Shown: one piece after another, positions 8,070 to 15,977 of the stretch
Layout of the letters: every line of letters starts with the position of its first letter
Numbering within the stretch: the first letter of the stretch is position 1
Source: an uncultured Erysipelotrichaceae bacterium
GTDB taxonomy: Bacteria > Bacillota_I > Bacilli_A > Erysipelotrichales > Erysipelotrichaceae
Length of the DNA stretch: 39,765 bases
Direction: 5' to 3'
NCBI GenBank assembly: GCA_949296305.1
Contig: CASFOT010000022.1
Coordinates: 1-39,765 of the forward strand
The notes under the pieces: generated by a model
What the model was told of the DNA's origin: nothing
Database searches by the model: none
What the model saw: only the letters and a program-made list of their open reading frames with translations
Position numbers and translations under genes: made by a program

Positions 8070-9884
8070 CTATTCGACTGTTACTGATTTTGCCAGATTC
8101 CGCGGTTTATCGATCTCACATCCACGCAACAATGCCGTTTGATAGGCAATCATTTGTAAAGGCAGTACGGTTAAGATCGTTTGTACCATCCGATCCAGCG
8201 GTGGTGTTGTGATCAAATGATCAAATAGTTCTTTGTGTACATGGAAATCTTGGCGACAGATTAAAATGACCTGTGCACCGCGCGCTTTTACTTCACGAAT
8301 GTTGCTGATGGTCTTATCGAACAAAGCAGCTTCATTGGCAATTGCGATGACGGGCGTTCCTTGCTCGATTAGTGAGATCGTACCGTGTTTTAATTCACCT
8401 GCAGCATAGGCTTCGCTGTGAATATAGGATATTTCTTTTAACTTTAAGGAGCCTTCCATGCATAGCGCATGATCTAGCCCGCGTCCGATAAAAAAGATGT
8501 GTTCATGATCTGCTAATCGATGGGCACTTTCGCTCCAATCATCTTTTTCGAGCATTTCTTCAAGCAAATCAGGCAGCTGATGAAGCTGTGTGATGATCTG
8601 TTCTTTTCTGGTTTTTGTCATATTTCCATGAAGCAGTGCAAATTTTAACGCTAAACAAGAAAGCAAGGCAACTTGTGCTGCATATGCTTTTGTGGTTGCA
8701 ACGGCAATTTCTGCTTTGGCCATCGTATAAGCGACGAAGGCTGCCTCGCGAGCCAGCGAACTGCCGATGACATTGACCACTGCAAGCGTATCAATTTTCT
8801 TTTCCTTGGCAAGTTTCAAAGCTGCCAAAGTGTCAGCGGTCTCCCCGCTTTGTGAAATGAGGATGACCAAGGTACGTTCGTCTAATAATGGGTTGCGGTA
8901 ACGGAATTCACTGGCCACTTCTACTTGAACATGCATCCGTGCTTCTGATTCGATGAGTTCTTTCGCGATCATTCCAGCATAATATGCACTTCCGCAGGCT
9001 ACGATCATGATCTGTTCATAACGAGCATAATCAAATGGCCGTTCAAGGTTGCTGTGAATGCCGTCATGAATAAAGGCATGCAGCGTATCTTTAATTGCTT
9101 GTGGTTCTTCATGGATTTCTTTTAACATAAAATGGGCATAACCGTTTTTTTGTATTGCCTGCACATCCATCGTTGTGGTCTGAAAAGACGGTTCTTTTTC
9201 ATTTCCATGGGCATCATATAAATGGATTGCCGCTTTGTGCAAATGTGCAATTTCGTGTTGCTCAAGAACGACATACTGTTTGGTATAAGGCAGCAGTGCA
9301 GGGATATCGCTGGCAAGGTAAGAAGCGGTGTCGTCTTGTGCAAGAATCAAAGGAGAATCGAAACGCATCGCATAGACATCCTCTGGATATTCGTCAAATA
9401 AGATGGCAAACGCATAAGAACCTTTTAATTGGGTTTGTGCAGCTTGCAAAGCAGCCAGTGGATCTTTCGTTTGCTGATATGCCGCATCAATGCAGGCACA
9501 GGCAACTTCGCTGTCGGTCTGTGTATGAAACTGATATCCTTCTTGCATCAGTTGCAAAGATAATTCATGATAATTTTCGATGATCCCATTGTGTACCAGT
9601 GTAACGCTTCCTTGATGGTGAGGGTGTGCATTGATTTCATTTGGCTCGCCGTGAGTTGCCCAGCGAGTATGCGCGATCCCATTGCTGGCATGCAAATGGT
9701 GTTTGAGTACTTTTTCTTTTAACAATGAAACTTTTCCCTTGCTTTTGATGATATTTAATTGATCGTTATCAAAAACTGCAATTCCGCTTGAGTCATATCC
9801 ACGATATTCTAATGTGGCAAGACCTTGCAGCAAAACATCTACGGCATTCGTTTTAAGAGAACTATAGCCGACAATTCCACACAT
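8070..9884 (-). CDS. glmS: Glutamine-fructose-6-phosphate aminotransferase (isomerizing)
   Basis: A 604-residue enzyme making glucosamine 6-phosphate for peptidoglycan synthesis. N-terminal class-II glutaminase domain (about 1-230) with nucleophile Cys2 in MCGIVGYSS, then TLEYRGYDSSGIA, GIAHTRWATHGEP and HPHHQGSVTLVHNGIIENY. Two SIS sugar-isomerase domains follow (CGSAYYAGM, ISQSGETADTLAAL; FIGRGLDHALCMEGSLKLKE). The C terminus DKPRNLAKSVTVE is the usual ending. An AGGAGG lies ahead of the ATG. The mRNA leader carries a glmS ribozyme, so the product represses its own message. Confidence 0.98.
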   Translation of the reverse strand: MCGIVGYSSLKTNAVDVLLQGLATLEYRGYDSSGIAVFDNDQLNIIKSKGKVSLLKEKVLKHHLHASNGIAHTRWATHGEPNEINAHPHHQGSVTLVHNGIIENYHELSLQLMQEGYQFHTQTDSEVACACIDAAYQQTKDPLAALQAAQTQLKGSYAFAILFDEYPEDVYAMRFDSPLILAQDDTASYLASDIPALLPYTKQYVVLEQHEIAHLHKAAIHLYDAHGNEKEPSFQTTTMDVQAIQKNGYAHFMLKEIHEEPQAIKDTLHAFIHDGIHSNLERPFDYARYEQIMIVACGSAYYAGMIAKELIESEARMHVQVEVASEFRYRNPLLDERTLVILISQSGETADTLAALKLAKEKKIDTLAVVNVIGSSLAREAAFVAYTMAKAEIAVATTKAYAAQVALLSCLALKFALLHGNMTKTRKEQIITQLHQLPDLLEEMLEKDDWSESAHRLADHEHIFFIGRGLDHALCMEGSLKLKEISYIHSEAYAAGELKHGTISLIEQGTPVIAIANEAALFDKTISNIREVKARGAQVILICRQDFHVHKELFDHLITTPPLDRMVQTILTVLPLQMIAYQTALLRGCEIDKPRNLAKSVTVE

Positions 9885-9913
9885 GTTTTATTCCTCCTAT
9901 ATCTGATGATCGA

Positions 9914-9968
9914 AAAAGCCATGATAAAAACAATTGTTTTAAAAACGATTAGATCAATGATGGCTTTT
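9914..9968 (-). other. Terminator-like hairpin between the ribozyme and glmS
   Basis: On the minus strand AAAAGCCAT (9968-9960) can pair with ATGGCTTTT (9922-9914), enclosing an AT-rich loop of about 37 nt and followed by one more T, just upstream of the glmS ribosome site. It resembles a weak terminator or an mRNA-end-protecting hairpin; the long loop makes it uncertain. Confidence 0.3.
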
Positions 9969-10059
9969 ATGTGCAGAATGCATCATAAAAAGAACTGTTT
10001 ACACAGCGTGGGTATTGATTGATGATTATTTTATGATACATAGAAACATGATTAAAATC

Positions 10060-10193
10060 ATGGGTGAGGAACGATGTTTTGTTGCGTGCTTTGCTTTTTG
10101 TCATCCGTTCTTACGATCCACCTCATACCGTGACAGTACCCGCCGAGTCTTTCGATCACTGTCAACCTCGTCAACCCTGTAGGTCCAGGCGCT
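10060..10193 (-). ncRNA. glmS ribozyme (glucosamine-6-phosphate-activated self-cleaving RNA)
   Basis: Reading the minus strand: AGCGCC at the cleavage site (cut expected between A at 10193 and G at 10192), a short CCTG/CAGG stem, the conserved GTTGACGAGG, then TGACAGT pairing with ACTGTCA around ATCGA and CGGCGGGT. This is the order and sequence of the conserved glmS ribozyme core. A peripheral domain follows, ending in CCTCACC near 10062. Glucosamine 6-phosphate acts as the cofactor, and cleavage destabilises the glmS message in Bacillus. About 175 nt separate its 3' end from the glmS start codon. Confidence 0.95.
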
Positions 10194-10199
10194 CATCAT
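10101..10199 (-). other. Short leader ORF across the glmS ribozyme core (32 codons)
   Basis: On the minus strand an ATG-ATG pair (10199-10194) opens a frame of 32 codons that ends at a TGA (10103-10101) and reads through the entire conserved ribozyme core. AGGAGG (10218-10213) lies 13 nt upstream, a long spacing. A GTG (10209-10207) is closer but opens only 12 codons. The second and third codons straddle the self-cleavage site. It may be chance; there is no evidence that the peptide is made. Confidence 0.2.
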
Positions 10200-10404
10200 C
10201 AGCAGTCACTTTCCTCCTTACTAACTGATAACTGTTCTATACTATGTCATAAAACAAAAAGAGATACAAGAAATTTTATATGAAATATAGATGGTTTTTA
10301 TAAAAAAAGATAAAAGTTTTCACACATTTTGAAACAAACTTAAGAAATATTTACAAAAAATGAGAAATTTATGAAAATAATGTTATTTGTTTGTGAGAAA
10401 CGCC

Positions 10405-10433
10405 TTGAATTTAACGTATAAACAATTTATACT
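10405..10433 (+). promoter_or_regulatory. Promoter of the liv operon
   Basis: TTGAAT (10405-10410), a 17-nt spacer and TATACT (10428-10433). The transcript starts near 10440, giving a leader of about 60 nt with a small AT-rich hairpin (ATCTAT/ATAGAT, 10444-10459). The AT-rich DNA from 10221 to 10404 holds no gene; it has a loose CodY-box-like stretch at 10365-10379 (three mismatches). The glmS promoter must also lie at its left edge, but I see no convincing boxes there. Confidence 0.75.
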
Positions 10434-10502
10434 TATATCAACAATCTATTTTTATAGATGGTATAAATAGGAAATGAGTGTTAAGAAAGGGAAGCGATTC
10501 AT

Positions 10503-11681
10503 ATGAAGAAATTTCCAAAATTAGTAGCTGTTGGTGCAATGGCATTGACAGTATTGGCTGGGTGTGGTGAAAGCGGTTCTGGTTCATCCGTTGAGCTCAA
10601 CGATGGAGACACGGTAAAAGTAGGATTGAACTATGAGCTGAGCGGAAACACGGCAACCTATGGTCTAGCAATGGAAAAGGGGAGCCAGCTAGCCATCAAG
10701 CAGTACAACGAAAATGAAAACAGCAAGTATACGATTGAAGTAATCTCTCAGGATTGCAAGAGCGATTCGATGGAAGCAACTTCAATCGCAACAAAATTGA
10801 TGACTGAAGAAGGTGTTGCCTTCCAGATCGGTCCTGCAACTTCAGGCGATTCTCTGCCTACTTATCCAGTTGCATCTGATGCGCAGGTACCAGTAATCAG
10901 CCCGGCTGTTACTCAGATCAACGGTATGATCGATAGTAATACAGGTGAAGCATATCCGTATGCATGGCGTGTCTGCTTTGAAGATCAGACACAGGCAAAT
11001 GCAATGGCTAAATTTGCTTATGATGATTTAGGAAAGAGAAAGGCAGTTATCTATTCAGATAGTGCAAATGATTATGCAAAGGGCTTGGCAGAAAGCTTTA
11101 AAGATTATTTTGTATCATTAGGCGGGGAAATTGTTTCAGAAGAAAACTATGTACAAGGTGATACAGATTTCAATGCAGTACTTTCGAATTTGGCAAATAC
11201 GGATTTCGATGTATTGTATGTGCCAGGTTATTATGGAGAAGTAGGATTGATCGTTAAACAGGCACGTGCTGCTGGATTGGATCAGCCGATCTTAGGCGCG
11301 GATGGTATGGATTCACCTAAATTGGCTGAATTAGCTGGTACAACAGCATTGAATGATGTTTATTTTTCAACAGCATATACAACCGTTAATGCATCTCAGG
11401 AATTGTTAGATTTCATTGAAGCATATAAGGCTGAGTACAATGAAGAACCAGATATGTTCTCCGTATTGGCTTATGATGCAACAAATCTTGCTTTACAGGC
11501 ATTAGAAACAGCTGGAGCAACTGGTGAAAAGCTGAATGAAGCAATCAAAAATATCGAGTTTACTGGACTGACAGGAAGCTTCACATTTGACGAAACACAT
11601 ACACCAATCAAAGATGTTTTAGTCGTTGAACTGGTGGATGGTGTACAGGAAAATACGATCAAAGTAAACCTGGGAGAATAG
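10503..11681 (+). CDS. livJ: Branched-chain amino acid ABC transporter, substrate-binding lipoprotein
   Basis: A 392-residue type-I periplasmic-binding-fold lipoprotein. The signal peptide ends in lipobox LAGC (Cys21), anchoring it to the outer face of the membrane. Family stretches are VKVGLNYELSGNTATYG, the QDCKSDSMEA segment, ATSGDSLPTYPVA, VPVISPAVT, and FDVLYVPGYYGEVGLIVKQARAAG. It delivers Leu/Ile/Val or related amino acids to LivHM; the exact ligand cannot be read from sequence. First gene of a six-gene operon. A terminator-like hairpin behind it would give excess binding protein over the membrane parts. Confidence 0.93.
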   Translation: MKKFPKLVAVGAMALTVLAGCGESGSGSSVELNDGDTVKVGLNYELSGNTATYGLAMEKGSQLAIKQYNENENSKYTIEVISQDCKSDSMEATSIATKLMTEEGVAFQIGPATSGDSLPTYPVASDAQVPVISPAVTQINGMIDSNTGEAYPYAWRVCFEDQTQANAMAKFAYDDLGKRKAVIYSDSANDYAKGLAESFKDYFVSLGGEIVSEENYVQGDTDFNAVLSNLANTDFDVLYVPGYYGEVGLIVKQARAAGLDQPILGADGMDSPKLAELAGTTALNDVYFSTAYTTVNASQELLDFIEAYKAEYNEEPDMFSVLAYDATNLALQALETAGATGEKLNEAIKNIEFTGLTGSFTFDETHTPIKDVLVVELVDGVQENTIKVNLGE

Positions 11682-11700
11682 AATTACGCTAGGAACATGT

Positions 11701-11729
11701 GGAGAAAGAACGTTCTTTCTCCATTTTTT
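11701..11729 (+). terminator. Partial terminator inside the liv operon (livJ-livH)
   Basis: A 22-nt palindrome (11701-11722, GGAGAAAGAA and its complement) followed by ATTTTTT. Because livH follows 30 nt later with no clear new promoter, it probably stops only part of the transcripts, setting binding protein above permease. Confidence 0.7.
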
Positions 11730-11758
11730 GTTGATAAATAAGGAAAGGAGAGAGCATA

Positions 11759-12640
11759 GTGACACAGTTTTTGCAGCAGTTGGTAAATGGATTATCACTA
11801 GGAAGCATCTATGCGTTGATCGCTTTGGGTTATACGATGGTCTATGGCATCATCAAACTGATCAACTTTGCGCATGGGGATATTTATATGCTGGGCGCAT
11901 TTGTCGCTTTCTATGCAACAAGATATTTTCATTTGAATTTCTTTCTTGCACTGATCATCGCCATGTTGTTTTGCGGTGTGCTTGGTGTAGCAATCGAGCG
12001 GATCGCCTATAAACCGCTTCGTCATGCGACCAGGATCACTGCATTGATTACTGCCATGGGTGTAAGTTATATCTTAGAGTATGGAACACAGTTTTTAGCA
12101 GGCAGCGAGGTTAAAACGTTCCCAGAGGGATTGTTAGGAAATATGACGATTACTTTAGGAGGCGTCCGTATCAGTTCTCAACAGATCTTGATCTTTGTAG
12201 TGACGATCATCTTGATGTTAGCTTTAACTTATATCGTGAACAAAACGAAAATGGGAAGAGCGATGCGTGCTGTCAGTGTAGATGAAGATGCTGCTCAGCT
12301 GATGGGGATCAGCGTCGATCGAACCATTTCATTTACATTCTTATTAGGAAGCTTATTAGCGGGCGCTGCCGGTGTATTGGTCGGCGTGTATTATAATTCC
12401 ATCAACCCGTTGATGGGTATGACACCAGGTTTGAAAGCATTCATTGCGGCGGTATTTGGCGGCATTGGTATCATCCCTGGGGCGATGGTCGGCGGTCTGT
12501 CGATCGGTATTGCAGAAACATTTGTCATTGCTTATGGATCTTCTTTATATAAAGATGCCATCGTATATGTGATCTTGATCTTGATCTTGATCATCAAGCC
12601 GGCAGGATTATTTGGCAAGAATGTGAAAGAGAAGGTGTAG
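11759..12640 (+). CDS. livH: Branched-chain amino acid ABC transporter, permease LivH
   Basis: A 293-residue polytopic membrane protein with about eight helices. The opening (FLQQLVNGLSLGSIYALIALGYTMVYGIIKLINFAHGD) is the LivH signature, and the EAA-like loop MGRAMRAVSVDEDAAQLMGIS contacts the ATPases. It starts with GTG at 11759, eight nt after AAAGGAG. livM begins 3 nt after its stop codon. It forms a heterodimeric channel with LivM. Confidence 0.95.
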   Translation: MTQFLQQLVNGLSLGSIYALIALGYTMVYGIIKLINFAHGDIYMLGAFVAFYATRYFHLNFFLALIIAMLFCGVLGVAIERIAYKPLRHATRITALITAMGVSYILEYGTQFLAGSEVKTFPEGLLGNMTITLGGVRISSQQILIFVVTIILMLALTYIVNKTKMGRAMRAVSVDEDAAQLMGISVDRTISFTFLLGSLLAGAAGVLVGVYYNSINPLMGMTPGLKAFIAAVFGGIGIIPGAMVGGLSIGIAETFVIAYGSSLYKDAIVYVILILILIIKPAGLFGKNVKEKV

Positions 12641-12643
12641 AAG

Positions 12644-13606
12644 ATGCTGAAGCGATATTTTTCAAAATTGAACATATGCTGGATCGTCTTTTCAGCAGCA
12701 ATCTTTACGTTGATCTCCCTTTTGATGAGTGTGGGGATCATTGGCAGTTATTATCAGATCACATTATTTAATATTGGAATCAATATTATTTTAGCTGTTT
12801 CATTAAATTTGGTAATCGGCGTATGTGGTCAGTTCTCATTGGGGCATGCCGGTTTTATGTGTATCGGCGCTTATAGTGCCGGTATCATGGTGCGTTCCAT
12901 GGGAAATATGATGGGCTTTACTTTCGGTGTTGCGATCGGTATCGTGATCTCGATCATAGCAGCTTTGATCGTCAGTCTGCCGACATTGCGTCTGCGTGGT
13001 GATTACTTAGCGATCGCAACCTTAGGCTTTGCAGAGATCATTCGTATCATCGTATTGAATATGGATATTACCAATGGTGCTGCTGGATTAGCGGGCATCA
13101 AAAAGCTGACGACGTTCCCATTGCTGTTCATATTGATGGTGATCAGCATTATGATCGTTACAAATTTCGGACGCAGCCGTCAAGGACGTGCCTGCATCAG
13201 CATTCGTGAAGATGAGATAGCTGCTGAAGCGATGGGAATCAACACAACACGTTATAAAACAACTGCATTCGTGATCGGAGCGATCTTGGCAAGCGTTGCG
13301 GGCGCATTATATGCTTGCAACTTCTATGTGATCAAACCAGATCTGTTTACGTTCAATAAATCGATCGATATTTTGGTCATCGTCGTATTTGGCGGTATGG
13401 GATCTATGACTGGCAGCGTGATCGCAGCGATATTCATCGGTGTGCTGAATGTTGCATTGCAAAGCTTATCCAGCCTCCGCATGGTCATCTACGGTGTGAT
13501 CTTGGTAGCAATCATGATCTTCCGTCCACAAGGCTTATTAGGTACAAAGGAATTTACCTTCTCATCGTTGTTGAAGGGCAAAAGAAAGGAGAAGGAAAAG
13601 AAATGA
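12644..13606 (+). CDS. livM: Branched-chain amino acid ABC transporter, permease LivM
   Basis: A 320-residue polytopic permease. It shows the LivM pattern ILAVSLNLVIGVCGQFSLGHAGFM, the LPTLRLRGDYLAIATLGFAEI segment, and the ATPase-contact loop SRQGRACISIREDEIAAEAMGIN. The charged tail KGKRKEKEKK ends in the cytoplasm. Its stop codon overlaps the livG start (ATGA). Confidence 0.95.
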   Translation: MLKRYFSKLNICWIVFSAAIFTLISLLMSVGIIGSYYQITLFNIGINIILAVSLNLVIGVCGQFSLGHAGFMCIGAYSAGIMVRSMGNMMGFTFGVAIGIVISIIAALIVSLPTLRLRGDYLAIATLGFAEIIRIIVLNMDITNGAAGLAGIKKLTTFPLLFILMVISIMIVTNFGRSRQGRACISIREDEIAAEAMGINTTRYKTTAFVIGAILASVAGALYACNFYVIKPDLFTFNKSIDILVIVVFGGMGSMTGSVIAAIFIGVLNVALQSLSSLRMVIYGVILVAIMIFRPQGLLGTKEFTFSSLLKGKRKEKEKK

Positions 13607-14379
13607 CATTGTTAAGTGTAAAGGGACTGACTAAGAATTTCGGTGGTCTTTGCGCCGTTTCCAATGTCAGCATGGAGATCAATGAAGGTGAACTGATCGG
13701 TCTCATCGGACCAAATGGTGCCGGGAAGACGACACTGTTCAATTTATTGACGGGTGTTTATGAACCTAGTGAAGGAACCATTGAGTTAAACATCAACGGG
13801 AAAATGACTTCGATCGGTGGATTGAAGCCATATAAAGTTACGCAGATGGGCTTGGCTCGTACATTTCAGAATATTCGTTTGTTTAAATCGATGACTACGC
13901 TGGATAATGTAAAAGTGGCCATGCATAAAGATATCCATTATGGTTCTTTGTCTGCCATCCTCCGTCTTCCTTCCTATTATAAGGAAGAAAAACGTGTAGA
14001 AGAAGAGGCGCTTCATTTATTGAAAGTAGTAGGTTTATATGAAAAACGGAATGAACGTGCAGATAATCTTCCTTATGGTGAACAGCGCCGCTTAGAGATT
14101 GCCAGAGCCTTGGCCGCAAAACCACGGATCTTGTTCTTAGATGAACCAGCAGCGGGCATGAATCCGCAGGAGACGGCAGATCTGACAAATCTGATCCATC
14201 AGATCAAGAATGATTTCCGTATAACGATTGTTTTGATCGAACATGATATGTCTTTGGTCATGCGGATCTGTGAACGCATTTACGTATTAGATTATGGAAA
14301 ATGTATTGCGAATGGTGTGCCAGAGGAAATCAAGAATAACGAGTTCGTCATCAAGGCGTATCTCGGGGAGGAGATCTAA
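13603..14379 (+). CDS. livG: Branched-chain amino acid ABC transporter, ATPase LivG
   Basis: A 258-residue ABC ATPase: Walker A GPNGAGKTT (about residues 36-44), a Q-loop region GLARTFQNIRLF, signature LPYGEQRRLEIARAL, Walker B ILFLDEPAAGMNP and the switch His in IVLIEHDMS. The C-terminal stretch ending AYLGEEI is typical of LivG, and its LARTFQ motif separates it from LivF. Confidence 0.95.
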   Translation: MTLLSVKGLTKNFGGLCAVSNVSMEINEGELIGLIGPNGAGKTTLFNLLTGVYEPSEGTIELNINGKMTSIGGLKPYKVTQMGLARTFQNIRLFKSMTTLDNVKVAMHKDIHYGSLSAILRLPSYYKEEKRVEEEALHLLKVVGLYEKRNERADNLPYGEQRRLEIARALAAKPRILFLDEPAAGMNPQETADLTNLIHQIKNDFRITIVLIEHDMSLVMRICERIYVLDYGKCIANGVPEEIKNNEFVIKAYLGEEI

Positions 14380-14380
14380 T

Positions 14381-15091
14381 ATGGCGATGTTAGAGATTAA
14401 AGACCTGCATGTTCACTATGGTGTGATCCATGCTTTAAAAGGTGTGGATTTGCAAGTAAATCAAGGCGAGATCGTTGCTTTGATCGGTGCAAATGGTGCC
14501 GGAAAGACCACATTGCTGCACGCAATCAGTTCGATCCTGAAAAAAAGCAAAGGCGAGATCTTATTTGAAGGAAAATCGATCGAAAAAGAAAGCGCAAAAA
14601 ATATCGTTGCAATGGGACTGACACAAGTACCAGAAGGACGTCGCGTGTTTTCTGGTTTGAGCGTATATGAAAACTTGATGATGGGGGCTTTCCTGAGAAA
14701 AGATAAAGACGGGATCAAAGCAGATCTGCAGAATGTTTATGAGCGTTTCCCAATCTTAGAAAAACGCAGTTCTCAGGATGCCAGCACCTTGTCTGGCGGT
14801 GAGCAGCAGATGCTGGCCATGGGACGAGCGCTGATGGCACGGCCAAAGATCTTATTGCTGGATGAACCCAGCATGGGTCTTGCCCCAATCTTGGTAAAAG
14901 AGATCTTCCGCATCATTCAAGAAATCAACAAACAAGGGACGACGATCTTGCTCGTTGAACAAAATGCGCGTATGGCATTGTCGATCTGTGATCGCGCGTA
15001 TGTCATGGAAACAGGAAATATCGTATTAAGCGGAAGCGGTGAAGAATTAGCAAACAGCGAACAAATTCAGAAAGCATATCTGGGAGGATAA
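14381..15091 (+). CDS. livF: Branched-chain amino acid ABC transporter, ATPase LivF
   Basis: A 236-residue ABC ATPase: Walker A GANGAGKTT, the LivF hallmark LTQVPEGRRVFSGLSVYENL, signature LSGGEQQMLAMGRAL, Walker B ILLLDEPSMGLAP and switch LLVEQNAR. An in-frame extension upstream (to 14294) exists, but the ATG at 14381 follows GGGAGGAG at normal spacing, and the longer form would overlap livG by 86 nt. Its stop is 3 nt before the CBS-ACT gene. Confidence 0.95.
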   Translation: MAMLEIKDLHVHYGVIHALKGVDLQVNQGEIVALIGANGAGKTTLLHAISSILKKSKGEILFEGKSIEKESAKNIVAMGLTQVPEGRRVFSGLSVYENLMMGAFLRKDKDGIKADLQNVYERFPILEKRSSQDASTLSGGEQQMLAMGRALMARPKILLLDEPSMGLAPILVKEIFRIIQEINKQGTTILLVEQNARMALSICDRAYVMETGNIVLSGSGEELANSEQIQKAYLGG

Positions 15092-15094
15092 TAC

Positions 15095-15742
15095 ATGTAC
15101 GTTAAGGAAAATATGACAAAAGATCCGGTATGCATCACACCGGAAAGTACGATTACGCAAGTGGTCGATCTGATGAGCGAGAAGGGACTGCACCGTCTGC
15201 CGGTCGTTAACGGGAAACGAATCGTAGGATTGGTTACGGAAGGGGTCATTTCATCCAGCGGTGCCAGCAAGGCGACCAGCTTGAGCATTTATGAACTCAA
15301 TTATCTGTTGTCAAAGACAACGGTGGATACGATCATGATCAAAAATGTCATTACCATCAATGAAAATGCGTTGATGGAGGACGCTGCTATGATGATGCTG
15401 AAAAATGACATTGGCTGTTTGCCAGTCGTAGATGATAATGGGGAGATCAGCGGGATCTTGACACAGAACGACGTCTTCAATGCATTCCTGGAGATCCTTG
15501 GTTATCGCGAAGAAGGCAGCCGTATCACGATCAGTGTAAAAGATGAATTAGGCGCGATCGGAGAGCTTTCCAAAGTGTTTGTCCGTAATGGATGTAATAT
15601 TACCCATATCGGTGTATACAAGAATGAAAACGGATTAGCCGATATCATCTTCCGTATCGATTCATTTGAAACGACGGCGTTGGAAGAAGATCTGACAAAA
15701 AACGGTTATCAAGTAACCAGCGTATTGCATCATAAAAAGTAA
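15095..15742 (+). CDS. CBS-ACT domain protein of the liv operon (AcuB-like)
   Basis: A 215-residue cytoplasmic protein with a CBS pair (about 5-60, MTKDPVCITPESTI; and 75-135, MIKNVITINENALMEDAAMMMLKNDIGCLPVV) and a C-terminal ACT domain (about 140-212, ISVKDELGAIGELSKVFVRNGCNITHIGVY). CBS pairs usually bind adenine nucleotides and ACT domains bind amino acids. Last gene of the liv operon, 3 nt after livF and before a terminator, so it most likely tunes branched-chain amino acid transport or metabolism. The AcuB name comes from similar architecture; acetoin use is not implied. To my knowledge streptococcal liv operons end in a similar gene. Confidence 0.88.
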   Translation: MYVKENMTKDPVCITPESTITQVVDLMSEKGLHRLPVVNGKRIVGLVTEGVISSSGASKATSLSIYELNYLLSKTTVDTIMIKNVITINENALMEDAAMMMLKNDIGCLPVVDDNGEISGILTQNDVFNAFLEILGYREEGSRITISVKDELGAIGELSKVFVRNGCNITHIGVYKNENGLADIIFRIDSFETTALEEDLTKNGYQVTSVLHHKK

Positions 15743-15749
15743 CATGTGT

Positions 15750-15786
15750 AAAGAATCTGTTGATTATTTGTAGACAGATTCTTTTT
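15750..15786 (+). terminator. Terminator of the liv operon
   Basis: AAAGAATCTGT (15750-15760) pairs with ACAGATTCTTT (15774-15784) and continues in a T tract. Confidence 0.85.
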
Positions 15787-15920
15787 GATTCATAAATTAT
15801 GCACAAATGTGTATAAATCGTGAACATTATGTTTAATTTTGTAAATATTTTGTATACATTTCATAAAAAATGAAAATAATTGTGGGATTTTCATGTAAAT
15901 CGTTTGCACGAAATATTGAA

Positions 15921-15956
15921 AATTTTCAAAAAATGGTGTATTCTTTACACTATACT
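15921..15956 (+). promoter_or_regulatory. Promoter region of the opp operon with CodY-box-like stretch
   Basis: A good -10 TATACT (15951-15956) lies 21 nt upstream of the oppB start codon; no convincing -35 stands at the right distance. AATTTTCAAAAAATG (15921-15935) matches the CodY consensus AATTTTCNGAAAATT at all but two positions and covers the place of the missing -35. CodY control of opp is established in other Firmicutes; here it is inference. The surrounding 15787-15977 is AT-rich and gene-free. Confidence 0.45.
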
Positions 15957-15977
15957 AAGAAAAGGAACTGATGATGT

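Noticed and set aside
15895-15908. A cre-like sequence (GTAAATCGTTTGCA) upstream of oppB.
   Set aside because: The conserved leading TG is missing in register, so it is a poor match compared with the site at 27252.
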